A stretch of 64,000 nt of DNA from positions 6,606-70,605 of the forward strand of contig DYGA01000005.1 of assembly GCA_020724865.1 (NCBI GenBank), written 5' to 3'. The notes under the pieces are model-generated. The model was not told the origin of the DNA. It made no database searches and saw nothing but the letters and a program-made list of their open reading frames with translations. Positions 1 to 8,145 of this stretch are shown one piece after another; the stretch's first letter is position 1; each line of letters starts with the position of its first letter. Both the position numbers and the translations under genes were made by a program. This stretch comes from Candidatus Paceibacter sp. Its GTDB lineage: Bacteria; Patescibacteria; ABY1; S139-126.

Positions 1-1
1 A

Positions 2-52
2 GCAAAAACTGTTGTAGAAAACAAAATTTATGATCAAGGCAAAAGTTTATAA
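2..52 (+). CDS. rplC: Probable 3' end of rplC (50S ribosomal protein L3), partial
   Basis: The window opens just before rplD, where rplC is expected in the S10 operon. Reading from base 2 gives a short tail (AKTVVENKIYDQGKSL) ending in TAA and overlapping rplD by 23 nt. The first 15 bases are identical to bases 715-729, which encode the Lys/Ala-rich N-terminal extension of L23, so a Lys/Ala-rich L3 tail in this frame is plausible. Reading from base 1 instead ends at a TGA overlapping the rplD start. The frame cannot be settled from so little sequence. Confidence 0.4.
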   Translation, partial: AKTVVENKIYDQGKSL

Positions 53-668
53 TCAATCAGGCCAAGAGATTAAAGATGTTACTTTAGATAAAAGTGTTTT
101 TGATGTGAATATAAAACCAGCCTTAGTGGCAGAGGTAGCAGTTGCAATGTTAGCTAATCAAAGAAAGCCTTATGCTCATACAAAAGGTAGAAGCGATGTT
201 AGGGGAGGCGGTAGAAAACCATGGAAACAAAAAGGAACTGGCAGAGCAAGACATGGGTCAATTAGATCACCTTTATGGATTGGCGGTGGAGTTACTTTCG
301 GGCCTTCCAAAGAAAAAAATTTTACTAAAAAAATTAATAAAAAAGTAAAAATAAATGCCCTACGTATGGTTTTAACTGATCGGGCAAGGCAAAATAATAT
401 AATAATTTTTGATGATATTAAATTTAATGAAATTAAAACCAAAGCTGTGGCAGATTGGTTAAAAATAAAACCATTAGTTGATAAAAAGATTCTTATTGTC
501 TTAAATCGTTATGATAAAAATATTGAACGTTCAGCTAGAAATATACCCAAAGTAAAAGTGGTTCCATTGTCTTCGTTGAATTTGTTAGAATTATTGGAAT
601 ATCCTCACTTAGTTTTAACAGAAAGTGTTTTGGATAATTTAGTAAGAAAATATAAAGCAGCTATATGA
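30..668 (+). CDS. rplD: 50S ribosomal protein L4
   Basis: L4 binds domain I of 23S rRNA and lines the exit tunnel; in some bacteria it also represses its own operon. The 212-residue product is of normal family length. The central basic loop with a GGGRKPWKQKGTGRARHGS motif (about residues 60-78) is the diagnostic L4 tunnel extension. There is no clear Shine-Dalgarno sequence before the ATG. It overlaps rplW by 4 nt in the conserved order rplD-rplW-rplB, so translational coupling is likely. Confidence 0.97.
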   Translation: MIKAKVYNQSGQEIKDVTLDKSVFDVNIKPALVAEVAVAMLANQRKPYAHTKGRSDVRGGGRKPWKQKGTGRARHGSIRSPLWIGGGVTFGPSKEKNFTKKINKKVKINALRMVLTDRARQNNIIIFDDIKFNEIKTKAVADWLKIKPLVDKKILIVLNRYDKNIERSARNIPKVKVVPLSSLNLLELLEYPHLVLTESVLDNLVRKYKAAI

Positions 669-1087
669 GTTTAAAAGATTTATTTGCAAAACAAAATCAA
701 GCTAAACAGTCTAAAGCAAAAACTGTTGTTTCAGCTAAGGCCAAAACGGAAGAAAAGAAAGCAGCAGCCGCAAAAGAGGTTTCAGCAGCAAAAAGTAGTG
801 CTATTTTTTCTCATCGAGTACTATTGAAACCATTGGTAACAGAAAAAGGCGCTAAACAAACTGAACAAAATAAATATTTTTTTATGGTAGCTGATAAGGC
901 CAATAAAGTAATGATTAAACAAGCCATTGCTGAAACTTATGGTGTCTGGCCTTTGTCGGTTAATGTTGTAAAAATGAAAGGTAAAAAAGTAAGATTTGGT
1001 CGTCGTGAAGGTGTTCGTAAAGATTGGAAAAAAGCGATTATTACTTTACCCCAAGGTAAGACCATTGATGTTTATAAAGGAGTATAA
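665..1087 (+). CDS. rplW: 50S ribosomal protein L23 with N-terminal extension
   Basis: L23 sits at the tunnel exit and docks trigger factor and SRP. The conserved core begins near residue 50 (HRVLLKPLVTEKG) and ends with the KKAIITLP region. Before it lies a 45-50 residue Ala/Lys-rich, low-complexity, probably disordered extension that most L23 proteins (about 95-100 residues) lack. The start overlaps rplD by 4 nt; the next gene, rplB, follows 2 nt later. Confidence 0.96.
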   Translation: MSLKDLFAKQNQAKQSKAKTVVSAKAKTEEKKAAAAKEVSAAKSSAIFSHRVLLKPLVTEKGAKQTEQNKYFFMVADKANKVMIKQAIAETYGVWPLSVNVVKMKGKKVRFGRREGVRKDWKKAIITLPQGKTIDVYKGV

Positions 1088-1089
1088 AT

Positions 1090-1923
1090 ATGGCAATTGT
1101 TAAATACAAACCAACTTCACCCGGTCGCAGGTTATCATCAGTCAATAAGCAATCTTTAGCTAAGGCTGATATAAAAAAATTGCGCAATAAAAAAATTAGA
1201 AGTACTGGGCGCAATAATCAAGGAAAAATTACTGTTCGACATCGTGGCGGAGGAGTTAAACAGCATTATCGTCAGGTTGATTTTAAAAGAGAAAAGTTTG
1301 ACGTACCCGCAAAAGTTATTGAATTGTGTTACGATCCCAATCGTAGTGCCAATTTGGCTTTATTACAATATGCTGACGGTGAGAAGCGTTATATAATTGC
1401 ACCCGAAGGTTTACAAGTTGGCCAAAAAGTATATTCTAGTCAAAAAGGGTTGGAAATAAAAGTTGGTAACAATATGCCTTTGAAGTTTATTCCTGATGGT
1501 CAAGAAATAAATAATGTTGAATTATATGTCGGCGGCGGGGCTAAATTAGGGCGTTCGGCTGGTAATATAATCGTTTTGATGGCCAAAGAAAATGGTTTTG
1601 CTCAGTTGAAAATGCCATCAGGAGAAATTCGTTTAGTGTCTGAAGATTGTCGAGCGACGATTGGAGCAGTAAGTAACACTGAACACAGAAATGTTCGTTG
1701 GGGTAAAGCTGGTAGAATGCGTTATCGTAATATTAGGCCAACAGTTAGAGGTAAAGCTATGAATCCAGTTGATCATCCTCATGGCGGTGGTGAAGGCAAT
1801 CAGCCAATTGGTTTAAAACATCCTAAAACTCCATGGGGTAAACCAGCTTTGGGTGTAAAAACTAGAAAGCAAAAAAATAGTGATCGTTTAATTATTAAAC
1901 GAAGAGCAGTTAAGAAAAACTAA
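1090..1923 (+). CDS. rplB: 50S ribosomal protein L2
   Basis: L2 is a core 23S rRNA-binding protein needed for subunit association and peptidyl transferase assembly. The 277-residue length is standard. The invariant GKAMNPVDHPHGGGEG motif near residues 217-232 contains the conserved His close to the catalytic centre. An AGGAG at 1078-1082 lies 7 nt before the ATG, one of the few good Shine-Dalgarno sites in this operon. Confidence 0.98.
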   Translation: MAIVKYKPTSPGRRLSSVNKQSLAKADIKKLRNKKIRSTGRNNQGKITVRHRGGGVKQHYRQVDFKREKFDVPAKVIELCYDPNRSANLALLQYADGEKRYIIAPEGLQVGQKVYSSQKGLEIKVGNNMPLKFIPDGQEINNVELYVGGGAKLGRSAGNIIVLMAKENGFAQLKMPSGEIRLVSEDCRATIGAVSNTEHRNVRWGKAGRMRYRNIRPTVRGKAMNPVDHPHGGGEGNQPIGLKHPKTPWGKPALGVKTRKQKNSDRLIIKRRAVKKN

Positions 1924-1931
1924 TAAAATAT

Positions 1932-2231
1932 ATGAGTAGAAGTTTAAAAAAAGGGCCATTTATTGATGAAAAATTATTAAAAAAACTGGCCAAAGCTAAG
2001 CAAAGCGGTGATAAAAAACCAATTAAAACCTGGTCACGGGATTCAATGATTGTGCCAGAAATGGTTGGTTTTAATTTTGCCGTTCATAATGGCAAAACTC
2101 ATGTACCAGTGTATGTGGTCGAAAATATGGTTGGTCATAAGTTAGGTGAATTTGCACCAACTAGAAAATTTTATAAACACGGTGGTAGAATGCAAAAAGA
2201 ACAAGAAAAAGCCGCCGCCGAAAATAAATAA
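1932..2231 (+). CDS. rpsS: 30S ribosomal protein S19
   Basis: S19 forms the head of the 30S subunit with S13 and contacts the A-site finger. MSRSLKKGPFID at the N terminus and the GHKLGEFAPTRKF motif are family signatures. The 99-residue protein is slightly longer than usual because of a Lys/Glu/Ala tail. It sits between rplB and rplV in canonical order, 8 nt after rplB. Confidence 0.97.
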   Translation: MSRSLKKGPFIDEKLLKKLAKAKQSGDKKPIKTWSRDSMIVPEMVGFNFAVHNGKTHVPVYVVENMVGHKLGEFAPTRKFYKHGGRMQKEQEKAAAENK

Positions 2232-2237
2232 TTTATT

Positions 2238-2780
2238 ATGGATAAACAAACAGTCAAAGCAGTATTAAGATATGCCCGTCTGTCTCCGCGTAAAGCCAGA
2301 ATGATGGTTGATTTAGTGCGAGGTAAAAAAGTTACGGTGGCAGAAGCTCAGTTGAAATGGCAGATTGGAAAAGTTAGTCCGGTATTGTTAAAGTTGTTAA
2401 ATAGTGCCGTAGCTAATGCTATTCATAATTTTAAATTAAACAAAGAAGATTTGATTATTAAATCCTTTACAGTTGATAGTGGTCCAGTTTTAAAAAGATA
2501 TACGCCCAAAGCATTTGGCCGTGCAACACCTATTAGAAAACCAACCAGTCATATTACTATTGTTTTGGAAAGTACCAATAAGTCAGTGAAAAAGAATAAT
2601 AAAGAAGAAACTAAATCTGAAAAAACTGACGAAAAAAAAGTAGCGGGAGATGAAAAAAAAGTTTTGCCAAATACAAATAAGCAAATGGGAAAAAATGAAA
2701 AACTAGATCAGTCAGTAAATCGAGGTAAAAAGTTGCCAGCCAATAAACCAATTTCTAAAACAACTAAGCAAAAAGTATAA
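2238..2780 (+). CDS. rplV: 50S ribosomal protein L22 with long charged C-terminal tail
   Basis: L22 lines the exit tunnel and contacts all six 23S rRNA domains. The usual domain covers about residues 1-113, including the RYARLSPRKARMMVDLVRGK helix region and the tunnel hairpin RYTPKAFGRATPIRKPTSHI. It is followed by about 65 residues of Lys/Glu/Asn-rich low-complexity sequence that typical L22 proteins (about 110 residues) do not have. The tail is an extension and not a fused domain as far as I can see. Confidence 0.96.
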   Translation: MDKQTVKAVLRYARLSPRKARMMVDLVRGKKVTVAEAQLKWQIGKVSPVLLKLLNSAVANAIHNFKLNKEDLIIKSFTVDSGPVLKRYTPKAFGRATPIRKPTSHITIVLESTNKSVKKNNKEETKSEKTDEKKVAGDEKKVLPNTNKQMGKNEKLDQSVNRGKKLPANKPISKTTKQKV

Positions 2781-2788
2781 TTAAATTT

Positions 2789-3451
2789 ATGGGACAGAAA
2801 GTAAATCCAAAAATATTTCGTACTAATATCATTTTTACTTGGTCATCTAAGTGGTTTAGTCAGAATAACTATGCTGAAAATTTGCAGCAGGATATTAAAT
2901 TGCGAAAATTTTTACGTAATAAATTAAAAGATGCCGGGTTAGCTAAAGTTGAAATTGAGCGTTCGGTTGGTAAACTGGATATAAATTTGCATACTGCTAA
3001 ACCAGGGTTAATTATTGGTAAGGGCGGCAAAGCGGTAGAAGATTTAAAAAAAGAATTGCAACGTAAAATAATTCATAATCCCAAGTTGCAAATAAATATA
3101 AACATTAAAGAAGTTGATAAACCAAATTTGTCTGCTGAGATTATGGTCCAACAAATGGCTCAAGAGATAGAAAAACGTGTACCTTTCAGAAGAGTAATGA
3201 AAAGAACTATTGATATGATTTTAAAAGCTGGAGCTAAAGGTGCAAAAGTTCAGGTGGCAGGTAGATTGAATGGAGCAGAAATTGCTCGTACCGAAACATT
3301 ATCAGAAGGTAAGATTCCTTTGCATACGATGCGTGCCAATATTGATTACTCTCGAGGCGTTGCTATCACAACTTATGGTACCATTGGTATAAAGGTATGG
3401 ATTTATACGGGAGAAATATTTAAGACTAAAGAGCAAGAAATAAATAACTAA
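2789..3451 (+). CDS. rpsC: 30S ribosomal protein S3
   Basis: S3 lines the mRNA entry channel and has helicase-like activity with S4 and S5. MGQKVNP at the N terminus and the KH domain motif LIIGKGGKAVEDLKKEL (about residues 71-87) identify it. The C-terminal domain carries RRVMKRTIDMILKAGAKG and the SRGVAITTYGTIGIKVWIY block. The length (220) is normal. The gene lies in canonical order between rplV and rplP. Confidence 0.97.
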   Translation: MGQKVNPKIFRTNIIFTWSSKWFSQNNYAENLQQDIKLRKFLRNKLKDAGLAKVEIERSVGKLDINLHTAKPGLIIGKGGKAVEDLKKELQRKIIHNPKLQININIKEVDKPNLSAEIMVQQMAQEIEKRVPFRRVMKRTIDMILKAGAKGAKVQVAGRLNGAEIARTETLSEGKIPLHTMRANIDYSRGVAITTYGTIGIKVWIYTGEIFKTKEQEINN

Positions 3452-3455
3452 TAAT

Positions 3456-3872
3456 ATGTTAGCACCAAAGAAAGTAAAACATAGAAAATGGCAACGCGGT
3501 CGCATACGTGGTAATGCAACCAGTGGTGATCGTTTACATTTTGGGAGTTTTGGTTTAAAATCTCAGGAACCAAGATGGGTTAGTTCTAGACAAATTGAAG
3601 CTGCGCGTAGAGCCATGACAAGATTTGTGCAGCGTGGAGCTAAGATTTGGATAAGAATTTTTCCTGATAAACCAGTAACCAGTAAAGGTAATGAAATTCC
3701 GATGGGTAAAGGAAAAGGAGCTCCTGATCATTTTGTTGCGGTAGTAAAACCAGGTACCATGATTTTTGAAATGGAAGGTGTTGATGAGAAAACTGCTCGT
3801 GAAGCTATGAGATTGGCAGCTCACAAGTTGCCTTGCAAAACTAAATTTGTAAGCAAAATGTATAAGTTATGA
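3456..3872 (+). CDS. rplP: 50S ribosomal protein L16
   Basis: L16 organises the A-site tRNA path of the 50S subunit. The N-terminal PKKVKHRKWQRGR and the central RWVSSRQIEAARRAMTR motif are diagnostic, as is the MGKGKGAPDHFVAVVKPG loop. The 138-residue length is usual. It overlaps rpmC by 4 nt. Confidence 0.97.
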   Translation: MLAPKKVKHRKWQRGRIRGNATSGDRLHFGSFGLKSQEPRWVSSRQIEAARRAMTRFVQRGAKIWIRIFPDKPVTSKGNEIPMGKGKGAPDHFVAVVKPGTMIFEMEGVDEKTAREAMRLAAHKLPCKTKFVSKMYKL

Positions 3873-4102
3873 ATTTTAAAGATTTAAAAAATAAAAGTTT
3901 AGGTGAATTGCAAAAGTTGTTAGCCGAAGAACGCGCCCGTCTGCGTGATTTGCGATTTCAAGTTGCGGCCGAACAACATAAACAAGTGCATGAATTAGGT
4001 CAAAGCAGAAAGACAATTGCCAGAATTTTAACTTTATTAAAGCAGGCAAATAATAAAGCAGGAGAAAGTAATTTGTCAGAAAAAACAGATAATAAACAAT
4101 AA
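3869..4102 (+). CDS. rpmC: 50S ribosomal protein L29
   Basis: L29 is a two-helix protein at the tunnel exit beside L23. The LKNKSLGELQKLLAEERARL start and RKTIARILTLLKQ helix match the family. The 77-residue product has a short Asn/Lys-rich tail. It starts inside the rplP stop region (4-nt overlap), which suggests translational coupling. Confidence 0.95.
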   Translation: MNFKDLKNKSLGELQKLLAEERARLRDLRFQVAAEQHKQVHELGQSRKTIARILTLLKQANNKAGESNLSEKTDNKQ

Positions 4103-4128
4103 TTTTTTATAATATTAAATATTTATAT

Positions 4129-4404
4129 ATGACAGCTGAAAATAAAAAGACCAAGAACAGAATTGCCCGTAGTTTTGTTGGTACGGTAGTTTCTGATGCA
4201 ATGGATAAAACAGTTGTTGTTAAAGTTACCCAAGTTAAAATTCATCCCAAGTATCGTAAGCGTTTTCAGGTGGCGAAAAAATATCACGCTCATGATGCTA
4301 AAAATGAATATAAAATTGGTGACGAGGTTATGATTAGAGAAGTCAGACCAATTTCCAAAACAAAAAAATGGCTAGTTATAAGTAAAATAAATAAAAAAGT
4401 ATGA
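4129..4404 (+). CDS. rpsQ: 30S ribosomal protein S17
   Basis: S17 is a primary 16S rRNA-binding OB-fold protein. The motif GTVVSDAMDKTVVVKV and the IREVRPISKTKKW segment are family hallmarks. The length of 91 residues is normal. It overlaps rplN by 4 nt. Confidence 0.96.
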   Translation: MTAENKKTKNRIARSFVGTVVSDAMDKTVVVKVTQVKIHPKYRKRFQVAKKYHAHDAKNEYKIGDEVMIREVRPISKTKKWLVISKINKKV

Positions 4405-4772
4405 TTCAAGTAGGTACAAGATTAAAAGTAGCTGATAATTCTGGCGCTAAAGAAGTTCAATGTATTAGAATATTAGGAGCTTCTTATCGTCGTTATGCAG
4501 GTATTGGTGATTTGATTATTGTGGCTACAAAAAATGCTCAACCGCATTCCCAAGTAAAAAAGGGTGATGTTTTAACCGCGGTTATTGTAAGAACTAAGCA
4601 GAATATTAAAAGAAAAGACGGTTCAGCTTTACGTTTTGATGAAAATGCCGTAGTAATTATTGATAAAAAATCAAAAGAACCAAAAGCTTCACGTATTTTC
4701 GGACCAGTTGCTAGGGAATTACGTAATAAAGGTTTTATGAAAATAATATCATTAGCCCCTGAAGTCTTATAA
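4401..4772 (+). CDS. rplN: 50S ribosomal protein L14
   Basis: L14 forms an intersubunit bridge and is the docking site of RsfS. The N-terminal MIQVGTRLKVADNSGAKEV and the C-terminal ARELRNKGFMKIISLAPEVL are canonical. At 123 residues it has the usual length. It overlaps rpsQ by 4 nt and precedes rplX by 4 nt. Confidence 0.97.
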   Translation: MIQVGTRLKVADNSGAKEVQCIRILGASYRRYAGIGDLIIVATKNAQPHSQVKKGDVLTAVIVRTKQNIKRKDGSALRFDENAVVIIDKKSKEPKASRIFGPVARELRNKGFMKIISLAPEVL

Positions 4773-4776
4773 TTAT

Positions 4777-5085
4777 ATGCAATTAAAAAAGAACGACACA
4801 GTTAAAGTAATCGCCGGTAAAGATAAAGGTAAACAAGGTAAAATTACCCAAGTTTTTCCGATGGAAAAAAAAGTTGTAGTGGAAGGTGTTAATGTTTATA
4901 AAAAACATCTTCGTCCGCGTAAACAGGGAGAAGGTGGACAAGTTATAGAATTTTTTGCCCCTTTGAATATGAATAAAGTTCAGTTAATTTGTCCTAAATG
5001 TGGCAAACTAACAAGAATTGGTAAGCAGCTAACTTCTGATGGTAAAAAAATTAGGATTTGTAAAAAATGTAAAGCTACTATTTAA
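4777..5085 (+). CDS. rplX: 50S ribosomal protein L24 (C-terminal zinc-ribbon-like Cys pairs)
   Basis: L24 is an assembly initiator near the tunnel exit. The KOW motif (KNDTVKVIAGKDKGKQGKI) occupies residues 4-22. The C-terminal part contains CPKCGK and CKKC pairs, a zinc-binding arrangement found in one subset of L24 proteins. The length of 102 residues is normal. Confidence 0.96.
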   Translation: MQLKKNDTVKVIAGKDKGKQGKITQVFPMEKKVVVEGVNVYKKHLRPRKQGEGGQVIEFFAPLNMNKVQLICPKCGKLTRIGKQLTSDGKKIRICKKCKATI

Positions 5086-5087
5086 AT

Positions 5088-5630
5088 ATGAATAAGTTAC
5101 AACAAGAATTTAATAAAAAAATTAGACCAACTTTATTTAAAGAGTTAGGTTTAAAAAGTATTATGGCAGTGCCTCGTTTAGAAAAAGTGGTAATAAATGT
5201 TGGTGTTGGTAAAGGTTTAAAAGATGAAAAGTATATAGAAGCGGTTGAATCGACCTTAGTACGTATTACTGGACAAAAACCAATTCGCACTAAAGCCAAA
5301 AAATCTATCGCAGCTTTCAAGATTAGAGAAGGTAATACCGTTGGTTTGAAAGTAACTTTACGGGGACAACGTATGTATGATTTTATTGAAAAATTAATTA
5401 ATGTTAGTTTGCCCAGAGTTAGAGATTTTCAGGGATTAAAGGTCAATAGTTTTGATGGTCATGGCAATTATACCTTAGGAATTAAGGAACATATAATTTT
5501 TCCGGAAATAAAAGCTGACGAGGTAGAAAATTTACATGGTTTAGAAATTGTCATTGTTACTACGACCAATAGTGATGAACTGGCTAAAAAATTATTGTTG
5601 GCTTTAAAATTTCCATTTAGTAAAAAATAA
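5088..5630 (+). CDS. rplE: 50S ribosomal protein L5
   Basis: L5 binds 5S rRNA and contacts P-site tRNA. The KVVINVGVG motif, the ITGQKPIRTKAKKSIAAFK block and the RDFQGL segment are diagnostic. The length is 180 residues, as usual. It starts 2 nt after rplX. Confidence 0.97.
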   Translation: MNKLQQEFNKKIRPTLFKELGLKSIMAVPRLEKVVINVGVGKGLKDEKYIEAVESTLVRITGQKPIRTKAKKSIAAFKIREGNTVGLKVTLRGQRMYDFIEKLINVSLPRVRDFQGLKVNSFDGHGNYTLGIKEHIIFPEIKADEVENLHGLEIVIVTTTNSDELAKKLLLALKFPFSKK

Positions 5631-5634
5631 ATTT

Positions 5635-5829
5635 ATGGCTACCAAAGCACAAATTGCAAAATCAAATAGATCAGTTATTAAACCGAAATTTTCCACTCGA
5701 GTGGTTAGACGTTGTTGGCGTTGCGGTCGAAAACGCTCTTATATGCGTGATTTTAAAATTTGTCGGATTTGTTTTAGAGAATTGGCGGCCAAAGGTGATT
5801 TGCCAGGAATAACCAAAAGTAGTTGGTAA
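5635..5829 (+). CDS. rpsN: 30S ribosomal protein S14, zinc-binding short type
   Basis: S14 is a late-assembling protein of the 30S head. The 64-residue length and the CWRCGR...CRIC pairs (about residues 27-46) show the zinc-containing short form and not the long cysteine-free paralogue. The C-terminal LPGITKSSW is conserved. It lies between rplE and rpsH as expected. Confidence 0.96.
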   Translation: MATKAQIAKSNRSVIKPKFSTRVVRRCWRCGRKRSYMRDFKICRICFRELAAKGDLPGITKSSW

Positions 5830-5866
5830 TTATTATTAAAAAAGTATTAATTAAAATAGATTTTAT

Positions 5867-6253
5867 ATGACCGATCCCATAGCAGACATGCTTACTAGAA
5901 TTAGAAACGCCTTGCGCGTTAATAAAAATGAAGTAACTATACCTTACTCTAAGTTAAAAGTGAGAATTGCCGAAATTTTGAAAAACGAAGGTTATATCAA
6001 TAGTTATAGTGAGCAATTAGAAAATCGTCAATTAAAGTTGCAATTAAAATATAAACCCAATGGTCAGCCAGTAATTAGATCTTTACGGCGGATTTCCAAA
6101 CCAGGTCGGAGGATTTATTGCCAGGTTGATGAATTGCCAAGAGTGTTAAATAATTTAGGTATTGCTATTATTTCTACTCCAGCTGGTTTAATGACGGCTG
6201 CTGAAGCCAGACAAAAAAAAGTTGGTGGAGAGATTATTTGTGAAATATATTAA
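5867..6253 (+). CDS. rpsH: 30S ribosomal protein S8
   Basis: S8 binds the central domain of 16S rRNA and in many bacteria represses the spc operon. MTDPIADMLTRIRNAL at the N terminus and the GIAIISTPAGLMTAAEARQKKVGGE C-terminal signature, which is split over the final 30 residues, identify it. A 37-nt gap before it is one of the larger gaps in the operon. Confidence 0.97.
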   Translation: MTDPIADMLTRIRNALRVNKNEVTIPYSKLKVRIAEILKNEGYINSYSEQLENRQLKLQLKYKPNGQPVIRSLRRISKPGRRIYCQVDELPRVLNNLGIAIISTPAGLMTAAEARQKKVGGEIICEIY

Positions 6254-6258
6254 TAATT

Positions 6259-6804
6259 ATGAGCAGATTAGCTAAAAAACCAATTATTATACCAACCGGA
6301 GTAACCTTTACGGAGGCTAATAATTTTTATATTGTTAAAGGTCCTAAAGGTGAAATATCAAAGCCCCGTATTCCGAGGGTAAAAGTTGATGTTAAGGATA
6401 ATAAAATTACTCTTAAAGTCCCTCAAATTGATCGCAGTGACGATCGGGCATTTTTAGGTACCGCCGTACGGGTTATACAAAATATGATTATTGGTGTGAC
6501 CGAAGGTTATACAAAGAAATTAGAAATCAATGGAGTTGGTTATCGGGCAGAGATGAAGGGTAAAAATTTAGTTTTGCAGGTTGGTTTTTCTCATCCGGTA
6601 GAGTTTAAAGAAGTAGCTGGTATTGATATTAAAGTTGAAAAAAATTTAATTACCGTTTCTGGTATTGACAAAGTTTTAGTAGGCCAAGTTGCTGCCAATA
6701 TAAGAAAAATTAAAAAACCTGAACCTTATAAAGGTAAAGGCATTAAATATGTTGATGAAGTTATTATTCGTAAGGAAGGTAAACAGGTTAAAGCTCAAGG
6801 TTAA
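6259..6804 (+). CDS. rplF: 50S ribosomal protein L6
   Basis: L6 has two homologous domains and supports the sarcin-ricin loop region. The LEINGVGYRAEMKGKNL segment and the PEPYKGKGIKYVDE C-terminal signature are clear. It has 181 residues, normal for the family. Confidence 0.97.
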   Translation: MSRLAKKPIIIPTGVTFTEANNFYIVKGPKGEISKPRIPRVKVDVKDNKITLKVPQIDRSDDRAFLGTAVRVIQNMIIGVTEGYTKKLEINGVGYRAEMKGKNLVLQVGFSHPVEFKEVAGIDIKVEKNLITVSGIDKVLVGQVAANIRKIKKPEPYKGKGIKYVDEVIIRKEGKQVKAQG

Positions 6805-6818
6805 AATTAAAAATTTTT

Positions 6819-7157
6819 ATGTTAAAGAAACAATTATTAAGAAAACATAGACACAAACGAGTACGAGCTAAAGTTAAAGGAACAGCTTTACGGCCAAGAT
6901 TGGTTGTTTATCGTAGTTTAAAACATATTGAAGCGCAAGTGATAGATGATACTAAAGGTGTAACTTTATTGTCTGGCCGAGATTTAAAGATGAAAGGAAA
7001 TAAAATGGTTCGCGCCGAGCAAGTTGGATCAGCGATAGCAAAAGCTTGTTTAGATAAAAAAATTACTAAAGTAGTTTTTGATCGTAATGGCTATAAATAT
7101 CAAGGCAGAGTAAAGGCCTTAGCCGAAGCGGCCCGTAAAGAAGGATTAATTTTTTAA
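6819..7157 (+). CDS. rplR: 50S ribosomal protein L18
   Basis: L18 binds 5S rRNA together with L5. The RLVVYRSLKHIEAQVID segment and VFDRNGYKYQGRVKALAEAAR near the C terminus are typical. The length of 112 residues is normal. It is followed directly by rpsE. Confidence 0.96.
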   Translation: MLKKQLLRKHRHKRVRAKVKGTALRPRLVVYRSLKHIEAQVIDDTKGVTLLSGRDLKMKGNKMVRAEQVGSAIAKACLDKKITKVVFDRNGYKYQGRVKALAEAARKEGLIF

Positions 7158-7161
7158 TTTT

Positions 7162-7674
7162 ATGGTAAAGAAAACTGTTTCTCAACAAAATGATAATTCA
7201 ATCGAAGTAGTAAAAACTGTTGAAGAATTTGAACAAAAAATTATTGATTTGGCTAGAGTTACTAGAGTAATGGCTGGAGGAAAACGTATGCGTTTCCGTG
7301 CTTGTGTAGTAATTGGTAATAAAAATGGTCAAATCGGCTATGCTATTGCCAAAGGCGCTGATGTTACCTTAGCAGTTAATAAAGCTGCAACTAAAGCTAA
7401 GAAAAATTTACTGACAGTGGCTAGATATAAAGAAACTATTCCGCACGAAGTAAGATTAAAATATAAAGCCGCTAATATAATTTTAAAACCAGCGCCAATC
7501 GGCACAGGAATAAAAGCTGGCGGAGCAGTTAGGGATGTTTTAGCCTTGTCTGGTATAGCCAATGTTGTTGCCAAGATAATTGGTTCAAATAATAAGATTA
7601 ATAATGTTAAAGCAACCTTTTTAGCTTTACAGAGTTTACAAACTCAATCAGGTAATAGACAGATAACCGAATAA
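7162..7674 (+). CDS. rpsE: 30S ribosomal protein S5
   Basis: S5 contributes to mRNA entry and decoding accuracy. The double-stranded-RNA-binding domain is recognised by VMAGGKRMRFRACVVIG and the C-terminal domain by PAPIGTGIKAGGAVRDVLAL. The 170-residue protein has an N-terminal extension of about 20 residues. The next gene is rplO: rpmD (L30), normally found here, is absent. Confidence 0.97.
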   Translation: MVKKTVSQQNDNSIEVVKTVEEFEQKIIDLARVTRVMAGGKRMRFRACVVIGNKNGQIGYAIAKGADVTLAVNKAATKAKKNLLTVARYKETIPHEVRLKYKAANIILKPAPIGTGIKAGGAVRDVLALSGIANVVAKIIGSNNKINNVKATFLALQSLQTQSGNRQITE

Positions 7675-7678
7675 TTTT

Positions 7679-8140
7679 ATGTTAAGTTTAAATAATTTAG
7701 TCAAAACAAAGAATAAAAAGATTAAAAGATTGGGCAGAGGTAATGCTAGTCGTGGTAATTATTCTGGTCGGGGAATGAAAGGACAAAAAGCTCGTAGTGG
7801 CGTAGGTGGTTTAAAACAAAAAGGTATAAAATCTTGGTTAATGAAAATTCCTAAGAAACGCGGTTTTGTTAGTCCGCAGAAACCAAAAGAAAATATATCT
7901 ATTTTAGAATTAGAAAAGCATTTTACTGCGGGCAGCACTGTTACTCCTTTTATTTTGAAAAGCAAAGGTTTGATTAGTAACCCTAAAGTAGGAGTAAAAA
8001 TAATTGGCAAGGGTAATTTAAGTAAGAAATTACAAGTTAAAGTTCATGCGGTAAGTGCCAGTGCCAAGCAAGCAATAGAACAAGCCGGCGGTACCATCGA
8101 GTTGATAGTTAAGAAAAAAATTGAAAAAAAGTCTAAATAA
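7679..8140 (+). CDS. rplO: 50S ribosomal protein L15
   Basis: L15 is a late 50S assembly protein. The Gly/Arg/Lys-rich N terminus (RLGRGNASRGNYSGRGMKGQ) and the GGLKQKG segment are diagnostic. The length of 153 residues is standard. It follows rpsE by 4 nt and precedes secY by 5 nt. Confidence 0.96.
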   Translation: MLSLNNLVKTKNKKIKRLGRGNASRGNYSGRGMKGQKARSGVGGLKQKGIKSWLMKIPKKRGFVSPQKPKENISILELEKHFTAGSTVTPFILKSKGLISNPKVGVKIIGKGNLSKKLQVKVHAVSASAKQAIEQAGGTIELIVKKKIEKKSK

Positions 8141-8145
8141 AAATT

